Assembly (NCBI RefSeq): GCF_000485595.1
Contig: NW_014577952.1
Location: 88,550-132,023 of the forward strand
Origin: Priapulus caudatus
Lineage: Eukaryota > Priapulida > Priapulimorpha > Priapulimorphida > Priapulidae
Reading direction: 5' to 3'
DNA length: 43,474 bases
Made by a program: the position numbers and the translations under genes. Positions within the stretch are counted from its first letter, which is position 1. Every line of letters begins with the position of its first letter. Below are positions 14,999 through 25,316 of the stretch, piece by piece. A model generated the notes under the pieces. It saw only the letters and a program-made list of their open reading frames with translations, was not told where the DNA came from and did no database searches.

Positions 14999-15744
14999 AG
15001 TGTACCACACGTGCCACTGAGCTAAAAAGATAGCAGCAAACTAGGATATTTTACGCCCCACAGCCATGGTGTAGTAACCGGGAAGGTATTAGACTATGTA
15101 CGTTCAGTAATAAATTCACTGTAAAGAACCTATTTTTAACCTATCTCGGTCCACGGCGTTCGCTTTTGAAATGCCGATACTCAACCAGAATTCTCGACGA
15201 ACCACTAGATACTCAGTACACATGCATGAATATTGACTGACTTTAAATATTTACTGACTAAATGCTTGATATGGCCTGACGGGATCTGATCGCTATCCAT
15301 ACGATACTGTTAGATATAATAGAGGCTCGGCTTTATCATTGGAAATAATCGTAGAAAAGTTGAAGTTTATTGTTAGATCATTTCAAGAGGGTTACATTTT
15401 AGGTTTGATCACTTTCAAGTCATCGATTTAAGATCCATAGCCCTGTGTTCTAGTACACCGTGTGCGCCTATTACATTTCGGCTCTAGATTACATTCAATC
15501 ACCGTGTTCGTGCCGACTAGCTAATTAATATGATTGAGTGTTTAAGGATTATCGCAATATGATACGTTACGTTACGAATGCGTACACGTGTACTCACAAT
15601 AAAACAGTGATTTTAATAATAGTTTGGCCGTAACAAATAAAAGAATGTCAAACACATGTGCAAACAATTTTGCATTACGTTGCCTTATTAATTTATGTAG
15701 ACTAGTAGAGTTTATTGTGATCAACAAGCCATATTGCTAATCTA
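14999..15744. other. Intergenic, no gene seen
   Basis: Part of the 3.3-kb region between the divergent hemerythrin starts. No repeats, exons or RNA genes were recognised. Confidence 0.5.
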
Positions 15745-15829
15745 AGTATTTGTCTGTGTGCGTGCGTGCGTGTGTGTCTGCGTGTGCGTGTGCATATGCA
15801 CGTGTGCGTGTCTGTCTGCGTGTGTGTCA

Positions 15830-15881
<52 letters not shown>

Positions 15882-16215
15882 TGGCGTGTGTACGTGTGTG
15901 CGTGTGTGCGTGTGTGCGTGTGTGCGTGTGTGCGTATGAGCGCGTGAGCGTGTTATATTATATTATATTATATTATATTATATTATATTATATTAATATA
16001 TTATATTATATTATATTATATTATATTATATATATATTATATTATATTATTTATATTATATTATATTATATTATATTATATTATATTATTATTATATTAT
16101 ATTATATTATTTTTATATTATATTATATTATTTATATTATATTATATTATATTTATTATATTATATACTTATTATATTATATTATATTATTTTATTTTAT
16201 ATTAATATTAATATT
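15745..16215. repeat. (GT)n microsatellite adjoining a (TATTA)n tract
   Basis: CGTGTG/GTGTGT repeats at 15757-15950 run directly into TATTATATTA repeats at 15953-16215 with ATATTAATATTA variants. Cys-Val and Ile-Leu-Tyr open frames are artefacts. Confidence 0.95.
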
Positions 16216-17440
16216 AATATTATTATTTTATTTTATTTTATTCTATGTTGCATGTTGTCTTTTTTCGAGCGACGAGAGGGAAGTTTTTCGAAACGCATTA
16301 CATCAGCGTTTATTCACCGATTGTTGCCCCTGTCTGCACGCGTTCCTGTCTAGCCAATCACAACACGTGCATGGATGAACATAGTAGTTTAGGATTATCT
16401 CCAGACCGGATACATTTCCTCTCCGCTCCGATTGCGATTCGCCGTGATTTATTCTTCATGTTTTTTTTAAATGGCAAGGTCATTTTCGAGTTAGGCTACA
16501 GATGCCTTTATGGTTCAATTAAGCGTTATAATTTACAAAAATCCACGTTCATTTACATCGATTTAGACCTTCTCATATTGCGCATGTGCTTTGTTAATAA
16601 TCTGTCTCGGACAGTGTGAAGACAAGTGGATTCTTATGCTGTCGTATGGACCCAACCTAATGTGGTGGTGTGGTTTTCATTAAGATTAACTATATTAAAT
16701 ATGATGTCTCACTACAGGCTCTCTGTTTCAGAGTTGTTCGTTGTTTGCACTGCGCGTAGGTAATATATTATAGAAATTTACAATGTGCAATGGGTGCTAC
16801 CGTCGAATCATTTCCCAGCAGTTACATTTTGCTAATACGTGGTTTTTGTTTATTTAATTAATTATTACTTTGGTTTAGCTTCGTTTTAACTCTTGAATTT
16901 ATATTATGGTTATGAAGTAGGGTACTGGCGGGATGTGTGGGTTTCGTACTCGCGTACTCTCGTACTCGCGTACTGACACAATTACACGTACTGATCGAAT
17001 CGAAACGACATTTTTTTTACGTTGGGGCCACGTGCTGGTTTCGTGGCGTGATTCGAAAGGCAAAATCAGGCCTAGATTTTGATTTTTTAGTTCCATAATG
17101 AGAAGTAATACATTTGACGGTTTCCTGTGTTTTTTGCGTGTAGATGCGTGAGCGCGTGCACGTACACTGCATACACCCTGGACATTACTAAAATGATGGT
17201 CGCATTCCAGTGAACGGGGGAAATGAGCTACGGTTAATATTTTAGCTTAATACATTAAAATCACAGAACGTTAGCATTCGAGGTTCGCTTTTTGTATTTC
17301 GTACACGGAAATAACAGAAACAGTCGTGCGATAACTACGCGTGGATATCCACGACGAAAAGTTCAATCGTGTTATCGTGTCTCGTTATCGGACGTGGGCA
17401 CACGGTGACCCCTGTTGCAGTGACGCGATTCTGTGGTCCC
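16216..17440. other. Intergenic, upstream of right hemerythrin
   Basis: A 124-codon frame at 16245-16619 (+) shows no family motif, signal peptide or splice sites and is not called. Nothing else was recognised before the TATA box. Confidence 0.45.
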
Positions 17441-17447
17441 ATCCACC

Positions 17448-17520
17448 TATAAAAGACCGACCGAGTCTCTGAAATCGTCACCCTTGCATTGGTCCAAGAT
17501 TCATCTCGTGTTCAGTCAGC
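17448..17520 (+). promoter_or_regulatory. TATA box and shared leader element of right hemerythrin
   Basis: TATAAAAG at 17448-17455 predicts a start near 17478 (TCACCC). The leader contains CTCGTGTTCAGTCAGCACAG at 17506-17525, the same 20-base word as in the minus-strand copy, so the promoter-leader block was duplicated with the gene or is under constraint. Confidence 0.8.
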
Positions 17521-17541
17521 ACAGTTGAGACACTTAGCATC

Positions 17542-18729
17542 ATGCCTTTCACAGTTCCCGAACCATACTGCTGGGATGACAGCTTCATGACCTTCGTAAG
17601 TATTCGCGGAATTCCACTATTTAAATGACTAGTAGATGGGTATAGATTATTACATTCTTGCCAAGTTACTACGTGCTTGCGAGGGCACGTTTTAATCTTA
17701 AATATTCGGATTTTGCAAATACTGTGCATTATATTAATCGTTAAAATTTACGTAAATTAATTATTCGATTCTTCTTGAGAATAACCAGAGCGCTAATATC
17801 TAAAATAGCAGAATATATTCACTATACACTAAGTTAGGCATAATTTCCAATACGTCATTTACTTTTAGTGAATAATGGTTTATTTTATATTAAATATTAA
17901 TAGTTAATAATCAAGCGTTTTCTTTCTACAGTACGACCAGGTGGACAACGAGCACAAGGGACTTTTCCAGATCATCTTTGATGTTGCCATCAACCCCATC
18001 TGCTCGGAAACCTTGAAGAAGTGCTTGGACCTGATGGTTGCTCACTTCACATATGAGCAGGTTTGTACAATTTAGAATACTCTGTATAATCTCTGCATTC
18101 ATCAGCGTGTACAATGTCATTCAACGATAGTGTTTCCTCTAACTATCTATGCGCGTATTCCCATTCTATAATCTAATGATACCGAGTAACCTCAATATGC
18201 CTCGACCTCAATTTGCCTCTGTATTCGGTTTAACTTTTAGCACATCAGTTAATCTTTCTTTATTTTAGGGAGTCATGATCAGGGCCAACTACCACGGCTT
18301 CCCGGCCCACAAGGCTGCGCACGATGAGTTCATTGGAAAGCTCAGCAGGTTGACGGCCCCAGTCAATATCGACGATGTCGACTTCTGCAAGGACTGGTAC
18401 GTTCTCGAACAATATTGCCCCTATTGTGTTTTTGGAGGGTCGTCAGTCTACTCTTTCCGTCCCGTTACTTGCTTGTGTGTTTATCCTTTCGGTCATAGCT
18501 GCTACATGTCGCTTAGGTTTCGCGGAGATTAGCTTAAAACAATTTAAACTTTAAGCTTCCGCTCCTCAAGCTTATAACTTTACGCCCAAAATTTCGACAT
18601 AGGCTATTCGTGAGATAAGGTATTCATATCGCTATTTTTTTAATAGGCTTTACGATGACATTTCAATGTTATTACAGGCTCGTCCAGCACGTCAAGAACT
18701 TTGACTTTGACTACAGAGGCAAGCTGTAA
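17542..18729 (+). CDS. Hemerythrin, right copy, intact four-exon gene
   Basis: Exons 17542-17595, 17932-18060, 18269-18396 and 18678-18729 join to 363 bp, a 120-residue protein, within the usual 113-120-residue range. Splice sites are GTAAGT, GTTTGT and GTACGT donors with TACAG, TTTAG and TACAG acceptors; intron phases are 0, 0 and 2. The N-terminus is MPFTVPEPYCWDDSFMTF. All seven iron ligands of the four-helix fold are present: His26 (NEHKG), His56 and Glu60 (HFTYE), His75 and His79 (HKAAH), His108 and Asp113 (HVKNFD). The C-terminus FDYRGKL is typical. There is no signal peptide, so it is cytosolic: a reversible O2 carrier or store in blood cells or muscle. The helix B-C junction EQGVMIRANY resembles brachiopod hemerythrins as I recall them. 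Four cysteines (10, 42, 49, 101) are unusual and could allow cross-linking. It is transcribed divergently from the left copy. Confidence 0.97.
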
Positions 18730-19086
18730 GATGTATCTGCTGATGACCAACCCCCTCAACAACTAACTGTTGCGACCAAGCACGTCCTGTTTCCGAGCCT
18801 TTGATGACCGCAAGGCCCCGCCCTCCGCCTTATTCACGCCAGTTCGTGGATGTTGCTATTTTTAATCTATAGCTACCTCTTGCATTTATTCATAATGTAA
18901 AAGTCGAAATACCACGAAGAACTAAATTTTCAGCAATATCTGTGATGTCTGGATTTTTAAATATCGATAGAGAGGAAATAGTAGCATTTAGATGTAAATT
19001 TTATGGTATATAGAAACTTTTTGGCTCTTGAATTAATAATTCATTTTTCTTTTAAATGCCCTTCAATGTTTCTATTTTCGGCAATT

Positions 19087-19092
19087 AATAAA
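19087..19092 (+). promoter_or_regulatory. Poly(A) signal, right hemerythrin
   Basis: AATAAA lies about 360 bases after the stop codon and is the first canonical signal I see there. It implies a ~0.36-kb 3' UTR. Confidence 0.55.
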
Positions 19093-20271
19093 AAAGATTC
19101 ACCTACGTTATTGTATCGACGCGTTGTTGTATTCTCTGTGGATGCTTGCAAATGTGAAAATTACACATACGACATAAAATTTTGCAATCAATAATGAACT
19201 AAAGCCGACAACTCGATATGAGTAGACAGTACAATATTTCTGTAAATACATTATACACCTCATAGTAACGTCCGCCATGACCTTTCACTACGGTATTCTG
19301 TTTGCACGACGTATCGCCCCACCCCACGTTGCATCAGTCAAGCGAACGCGGTTCAATGTTATCCTAACGCTATTAATCAATAAAATACGTACACGACAAG
19401 AAAAGACTCGAGTGTTCACTGTCGCCCTAGCCAGCGCATTTATCATCTTACATTTTAGTTCATACATATATGCGTGTACGTGTGTGTGTGTGTGTGTGTG
19501 TGCGTGTGTGTGTGTGCTGCGCACGTGCATGTGTATGAGTGTGTATGTGCGTGTGCGCGTGTGAAAATCGTCTTTTATGTATATGTATATGCATCTTTTA
19601 TCGGGGGTATTAACGTATTACTATTCTTCTGGCCGCAGTGTTTCGACCGAGACCGCAGAGATTCAAGTGATTTTAGAAAATTATTTCTCCGCCGTAGTCA
19701 CTGAGCTGTAAATAATATCATGTTATTATAATATGCACCGATGTGGTCGTAGCCGTAGTGAAGGCATTAGCGTCCCTAGCGGACAGTTGAGTAACTAAGA
19801 TTATACGTTCAGATGGGCGTATGATTTTACAAGGTGAAATAATTCTCCATTGGTGACCATACTAAGCTAAAAGAAATTCCAGTAAATCACCCGGAATTCT
19901 TTTGAGGAAGTCGCAGTGCCACTCGACACCGCTACATTGCAAGGCAGAGCAATTTTGTTAACTCGAATATTGTTTCATGTTTTTTGTAGAAACCTTTTTC
20001 GAGAACCACGCAAAACAGGCAATTTACGTGTCTTACACATAATTATGTAGCGCCTTTCCTTGTAGCGATGAAAAAAACGCTTGTCCATATCCACCAAAAA
20101 TCAAATTATTTCACCTATACCAGCACCGATTGGCTAGTTTGGGAGTGTGATACCTTTGTCATATCGTCATCAGTCAATTCAGCACCGAAGCAAGGCATAT
20201 AACTGCGTGGGCCAGCAATGAAATGTCAGACACGCGCCAACTCTACAGCCGAGGCCACTAACCTATTAACC
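19093..20271. other. Non-coding, no gene seen
   Basis: Contains a short (GT)n/(CGTG)n tract at 19477-19562. No exon or RNA gene was recognised. Confidence 0.5.
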
Positions 20272-20505
20272 TCATAAATATTAGTCTTTAAAGTCCAAGG
20301 GACTATGTCGAAGGCGGAAAGAGACAACGTTGATCAAATAGACGGATCAGCACTGCGCATCGCAAAAAGTACAAAAAGTATCATATTTGCAATTAACTAA
20401 AGAGGAAGAGAGAAAATTCTAATGGAACGACAAAAACAAAGAACCTAAACTTAGAGGGACCCTTTGAAGGTGGCACGTGTCGAAAGATCACGCTCAGATA
20501 AAATT
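20272..20505 (-). mobile_element. 3' end of a non-LTR retrotransposon (RT tail), copy 1
   Basis: This sequence is a diverged copy of 33828-34070. On the minus strand it reads RHVPPSKGPSKFRFFVFVVP, the decayed counterpart of the SFF..V.PxWNSLP tail that ends many LINE reverse-transcriptase frames, followed by stops. Only the tail is present, consistent with 5' truncation. Confidence 0.6.
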
Positions 20506-20714
20506 AAATGAGAACGATGTTCATGCAATTAGTTCTATGTGTGTCTAGTTCGGTTATGCATGTAAACCTGTGTGCGTGTATCTGTAGTAGTAAAAGTAGA
20601 AGAAGCAATGATACCAGAGTACAGCTCTAGTTGTTTTTATGATTTTTGTGAATGCAACATGAATACAACTTTCGTCCTCTGTGGCTCTGATCTTCCGTTG
20701 TTTGTTGGTGACGC

Positions 20715-20727
20715 GCAAATCTCTCTA

Positions 20728-20764
<37 letters not shown>

Positions 20765-20784
20765 TTCTTCTCTCTCTCTTCTCT

Positions 20785-20834
<50 letters not shown>

Positions 20835-20852
20835 TTTTCTCCTCTCTCTCCC

Positions 20853-20895
<43 letters not shown>
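20715..20895. repeat. (CT)n and (AT)n microsatellites
   Basis: Imperfect CT/CTTT runs at 20715-20850 are followed by AT repeats at 20857-20895. Confidence 0.95.
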
Positions 20896-20896
<1 letters not shown>

Positions 20897-21134
20897 CTAG
20901 TGTGCTAACACATTCTGGTGACCACCGTTCTGTCACACTGTGGTGGCAACAGTCCTGTCATCTACTGTTTTTCGCTGCTGTCCCTGTTTTTTCGCTCCGT
21001 TAGCACGCGCGACTGGATGCTCCTGTCATAAAGGTTGACTATACTGATTCTATTTGTTGCCGTCTGTAGTCGTGTCGCCTCAGATCGACGTTGCAGCAGA
21101 TCCGCTGTAAGGCGCGCCTGAGCTGTGCCAGGGA

Positions 21135-22240
21135 CAGGGGCGTAGATAGCGGCGGGGGGGACATATCCCCATACTTATTGAGTGGGAATGCAATACATAT
21201 CCCCCCCTTACTTTCATGAGGGAAAGTGAGAAAATTCCTATATTTTACAGACAATAAATACACAACTTTATCTACAAATCCGTCATCGCTATTCATACCT
21301 TCTAATGTATCTGTTACACAAATGAATTAAGTGAAATGATCTACTGTAAAATTCTGTAACTCGTTCCAAGAATGACATTATTTTACTGAACTTTCTTACA
21401 GAAGATATCTTGCGGTTACAGCTTGCAATGTCAAGCACCGACGAGGGAGCAACAGGCTGCATGAAGCCGAATTCGCCTTACGGTTGGCATGACAGGAAGT
21501 ACGAGCCTTTCCACAAGGTTACCCCTCAAGTGCTCATTGGTATTGCCGGTTTTTCGAGTTAATTGCGGCGCAGATATCCACTCTTCTGCGTCTCTAAGAA
21601 GTGGTGAGGAACACATGACTCAGGGGAGTGAACGCGAGTTGCCGGTTGTAACAGCCATCACTCTTGCTCGACAATATTTCGGTCCAAGTCTTGCCAATGA
21701 ATCGCGAAAGAGTGAGAGCGGCGCACATTTGAAGTTCTTAGACTAGCTGCGCAATTTCTGCAATTGCTGCGATTTCTAGCTGTGATTACCTTGTTTATTG
21801 TTATACTATATTATAATACTAATCGTATTAGAATATACGAGTATTCAGATATGTGTCTGTTGAACGTTCTTTGGATTTCAACTTGATATTTTTTTTATGC
21901 CTGTTATTGTTATTTTTGTGTTCCACAATGTTTCTGTTTCTGCATATTTGCAATTTATTAGGACGATATTATTATTATCATTATTATTATTATATGATTT
22001 TTTTTCTAATTATTAGTAGACACTGAGACTTATTTTTTATGATCACTTAGCGATAAAAATGGCTCTTAATGATGCAGTTTACTACAATATGAGAAGTACA
22101 AATGGTTAAAACAAAATGTACGGTTGTTTTTTACTGCTTTTATTGTAAAAAAATAAGTGGTTCACGTGAAAAACCTTAATTCTATACAATTGAGTTTGTG
22201 AGAGAGACGTATATATATATTTCTAACATAATAAAACAAT
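21135..22240 (+). mobile_element. hAT transposon fragment, copy 1 (3' end of transposase)
   Basis: Begins with CAGGGGCGTAGATAGC, the form of many hAT terminal repeats, then jumps to sequence shared with 23597-24720. The transposase remnant (about 21425-21745) carries the hAT dimerisation-domain region with several frame breaks; its last codons give FLD and TAG. The codon that is TAA in copy 2 reads CAA here (FPQ), so this copy keeps the ancestral residue at that site. The 3' non-coding part ends near 22235. The copy is internally deleted and inactive. Confidence 0.75.
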
Positions 22241-22497
22241 GGGGAACGTCACAAACCTAGGAAAAGTTTTACTATTTTATTCCTCAAAAACTGCCATCTT
22301 GAAGGTTCTAAATTGCTCAAATCCAAGAGCTTCCGTGCGCTTCGCCCCCTGCTCCCCCGGTAAGGGCCTCTGCCCCTGTAATCCCGCCAGGGCCCCTACG
22401 GCGGGCCCCTCGACCCCACACGTTAAGAAAATAAAGGTGACATAGAATTCATGCTTCTTCTGCTCATACAGCTCAGAAATAATTTTATTTAACTTAA

Positions 22498-22618
22498 TTA
22501 TTTATATGATGTCTGCAGGATGTCAGCAACTCCCACGACTTCATCTAGAAAAGAGAAAAAGAGAGCCACTTAGTGATGCAGAGAGAGAGGGTGAGCGGGA
22601 GGACAGGAGGGGCGAGTG

Positions 22619-22666
<48 letters not shown>

Positions 22667-23095
22667 AGAGCGCGCGAGAGAGAAGGAAGAAGAAAGCAGA
22701 GAAAGCTCGAGATGGTGGGGGAGAGTGACAGAGCGGGAGCCGTAGGTGTTTTTACGTATTTGACAATGCATCACGTCTCTTAAATGACATACTCACGCAA
22801 TGACCCAAGTTCAAATGTTGTTCGGAAGAGTAAACAAGGTCAAACCTGCCTTAAAGCATTAACATTACACAAAAAAAATTCGTTTATACTACAATATAGG
22901 TATACCTCTGTAAATGATGACTTCGCACGTCCCGGCCAAATGGGATTGCCTCTCTAGAATTTTCTTCAAGAACGCAGCATACTTCTGCACCTCCCGCAGC
23001 TTATCCTGCTCTGTGAAGCCAGTCAGCTCGAAATCTTCTGTCATGTCTCGGAGCGTGAGCAGATTTGCTGGCATGTCCGCGACGAACGTTACCTC
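22498..23095 (-). CDS. Last two exons of an unrecognised minus-strand gene
   Basis: Exon 23095-22906 (190 bp, phase 0 start, phase 1 end) has an acceptor TATTTTAG and donor AGAG|GTATAC. It encodes EVTFVADMPANLLTLRDM…, a charged helical stretch (LREVQKYAAFLKKILER) and HLAGTCEVIIYR. The next exon, 22544-22498, has a strong pyrimidine-rich acceptor (CTCTTTTTCTCTTTTCTAG) and continues in phase as DEVVGVADILQTSYK then TAA; AATAAA follows at about 22489-22484. The matching phases, good splice sites and poly(A) signal make this a real gene end. I do not recognise the family. Upstream exons would lie beyond the hAT copy and the N gap. A minus-strand frame at about 25545-25445 (…VGKDIWDKQMVWVGGK, then GTATTA or an earlier GTAAGG donor) is a weak candidate for the previous exon. 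Confidence 0.6.
22619..22665. repeat. (AG)n microsatellite
   Basis: A GA run inside the last intron of the unrecognised minus-strand gene, within a broader purine-rich tract (22545-22730). Confidence 0.95.
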
Positions 23096-23539
23096 CTAAA
23101 ATATTATCATCAAAACAACTGTAAATATAATTCGATATAGCTACCATATATAATACATTCGTGCCACTTTAAATACTTTATTTACACTCCAGTAATATCC
23201 ATGTAGTAATCATATTAATTATTACGACGACAGACGAGTGGTGAGAGAGGAAACCTTAATTAGAGTCATGGGAAGTGGATAGACGCATATTACGGAATTC
23301 GTGCAGTCAGTCATTTTATCCAACTGCAGTAAATAATAATGACATTGTCGTGTTTAACATGACCTACATAAATGGTCCGTTTTAAGTACTTATTATAGTA
23401 AATGCTAATTATGTGAGGTTTAAAAATATTTAGCCTACATATTTTGTAACTGAACGAACGAGCATATATCTACATGCGCATATTCTCCTAGACGTGGGTA
23501 AATGTAGCTCGTATGATAGTCGTGATGCCCTGCAAGCTC

Positions 23540-23592
23540 TTGCTCTCGCGCTCCTTCGCTCTTTCTCTCTCGCTCTCTCTCTATCTCTCTGA
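23540..23592. repeat. Imperfect (CT)n microsatellite
   Basis: CTCT runs broken by CG dinucleotides immediately before hAT copy 2. Confidence 0.85.
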
Positions 23593-23596
23593 CACT

Positions 23597-24720
23597 TATT
23601 GAGGTGGGAGATAGCATGTACAATCATCCCCCTCCCCCCTTACTTTCAGGAGGAAAGTGGAGAAAAATTCCATATTTTACAGACAATAAATACTGAACAT
23701 TTATCTACAAATCCGTCATCGCTATTCATACTCTTCTAATGTATTATTACACAAATGGAAATTAAGTGACATGCATCTACTGTAAAATGTCTGTAACTCG
23801 TTCCAAGAATGACATTATTTTACTGAAACTCTCTTTACAGAAAGATATCTTAGCCGTACAGCTTGCAATGTTCAAGCAGCCAACGGGGGCAAGCAGTGTG
23901 CATGAAGCCGAAGTCGCGTACCGTGGCATGACGCAGGAAGTACGAGACCTTTTCCCATAAGTTGCGACTCTTCTCAAGTTGCTTCTTGTATGCCCGGTTT
24001 TTTCGAGTGAATGCGAGCGGAGCATCTCCACTCTTCGGCGTCTCAAGACGTGGTTGAGGAACACCATGACTCAGCGGAGGCTGAACGCGGTTGCCGTGTG
24101 TAACAGCCATCACGTCTTGCTCGACACAATTTCTGTCCAAAGTCTTGCCAATGAATTCGCGAGAAGAAGTGAGAAGGGCCGCCAAACATTTGGGAATTTC
24201 TTAGACTAGCTGCAATTTCTGCAATTGTGCGATTTTTCTACTGTGATTACCTTGTTTATTGTTTATACTATATTATTATCCTAATGTATAAGAAAATAAT
24301 AACGAGTATCAGTATGTGTCTGTTGACCGATTCTTTTGATTTCAACTTGATATTTTTTTTATGCCTGTTATTTGTTATTTTTGTGTTGCCCACAATGTTT
24401 CTGTTTCTGCATATTTGCAATTTATTAGGACGATATTATTATTATCATTATTATTATTATATGATTTTTTTTCTAATTATTATTAGACACTGAGACTTAT
24501 TTTTTATGATCACTTAGCAATAAAAATGGCTCTTAATGATGCAGTTTACTACAATATGAGAGAAGCTACAAGAAGTTAAAAGCCACAAATGTACGGTTGT
24601 TTTTTACTGCTATTTATTGTAAAAAAAAGAAGTGGCTCACCAAGTGAAAAACCCTCAATTCATCAATTGATTTGTGAGAGAGACGTATATATATATAATA
24701 TTTCGAACCAGGGAAAATAA
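23597..24720 (+). mobile_element. hAT transposon fragment, copy 2 (3' end of transposase)
   Basis: A direct repeat of copy 1. From about 23830 the frame reads KDILAVQLAMFKQPTGAS, HEAEVAYRGMTQEVRDLFP, then an in-frame TAA, and continues VATLLKLLLVCPVFSSECE, RSISTLRRLKTWLRNTM, LNAVAVCNSHH and ends GNFLD, TAG at 24209. The order Cys/Ser-x-CERxxSxLRRxKTWLRxTM matches the hAT C-terminal dimerisation domain of ZMYM/P52rIPK-like transposases. Apart from the TAA the domain is open, so this copy is the better preserved. Its 3' non-coding end is cut by the assembly gap. Confidence 0.8.
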
Positions 24721-24740
24721 AACTATGTGTAACAGGTCAC

Positions 24741-25316
24741 NNNNNNNNNNNNNNNNNNNNNNNNNNNNNNNNNNNNNNNNNNNNNNNNNNNNNNNNNNNN
24801 NNNNNNNNNNNNNNNNNNNNNNNNNNNNNNNNNNNNNNNNNNNNNNNNNNNNNNNNNNNNNNNNNNNNNNNNNNNNNNNNNNNNNNNNNNNNNNNNNNNN
24901 NNNNNNNNNNNNNNNNNNNNNNNNNNNNNNNNNNNNNNNNNNNNNNNNNNNNNNNNNNNNNNNNNNNNNNNNNNNNNNNNNNNNNNNNNNNNNNNNNNNN
25001 NNNNNNNNNNNNNNNNNNNNNNNNNNNNNNNNNNNNNNNNNNNNNNNNNNNNNNNNNNNNNNNNNNNNNNNNNNNNNNNNNNNNNNNNNNNNNNNNNNNN
25101 NNNNNNNNNNNNNNNNNNNNNNNNNNNNNNNNNNNNNNNNNNNNNNNNNNNNNNNNNNNNNNNNNNNNNNNNNNNNNNNNNNNNNNNNNNNNNNNNNNNN
25201 NNNNNNNNNNNNNNNNNNNNNNNNNNNNNNNNNNNNNNNNNNNNNNNNNNNNNNNNNNNNNNNNNNNNNNNNNNNNNNNNNNNNNNNNNNNNNNNNNNNN
25301 NNNNNNNNNNNNNNNN
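24741..25316. other. Assembly gap (N)
   Basis: 576 undetermined bases. The hAT 3' terminus and possibly an upstream exon of the minus-strand gene are hidden here. Confidence 1.

Noticed and set aside
16245-16619. 124-codon frame downstream of the TATTA tract
   Set aside because: No family motif, no splice sites, composition like the surrounding intergenic DNA.
17512-17517. TCAGTC as the initiator for the right hemerythrin TATA box
   Set aside because: It is about 65 bases from the TATA box, twice the usual spacing; a start near 17478 fits better.
22239-22445. Short frame with FAPCSPGKGLCPCNPARAP
   Set aside because: A GC-rich non-coding tail adjoining the hAT fragment; the reading is compositional.
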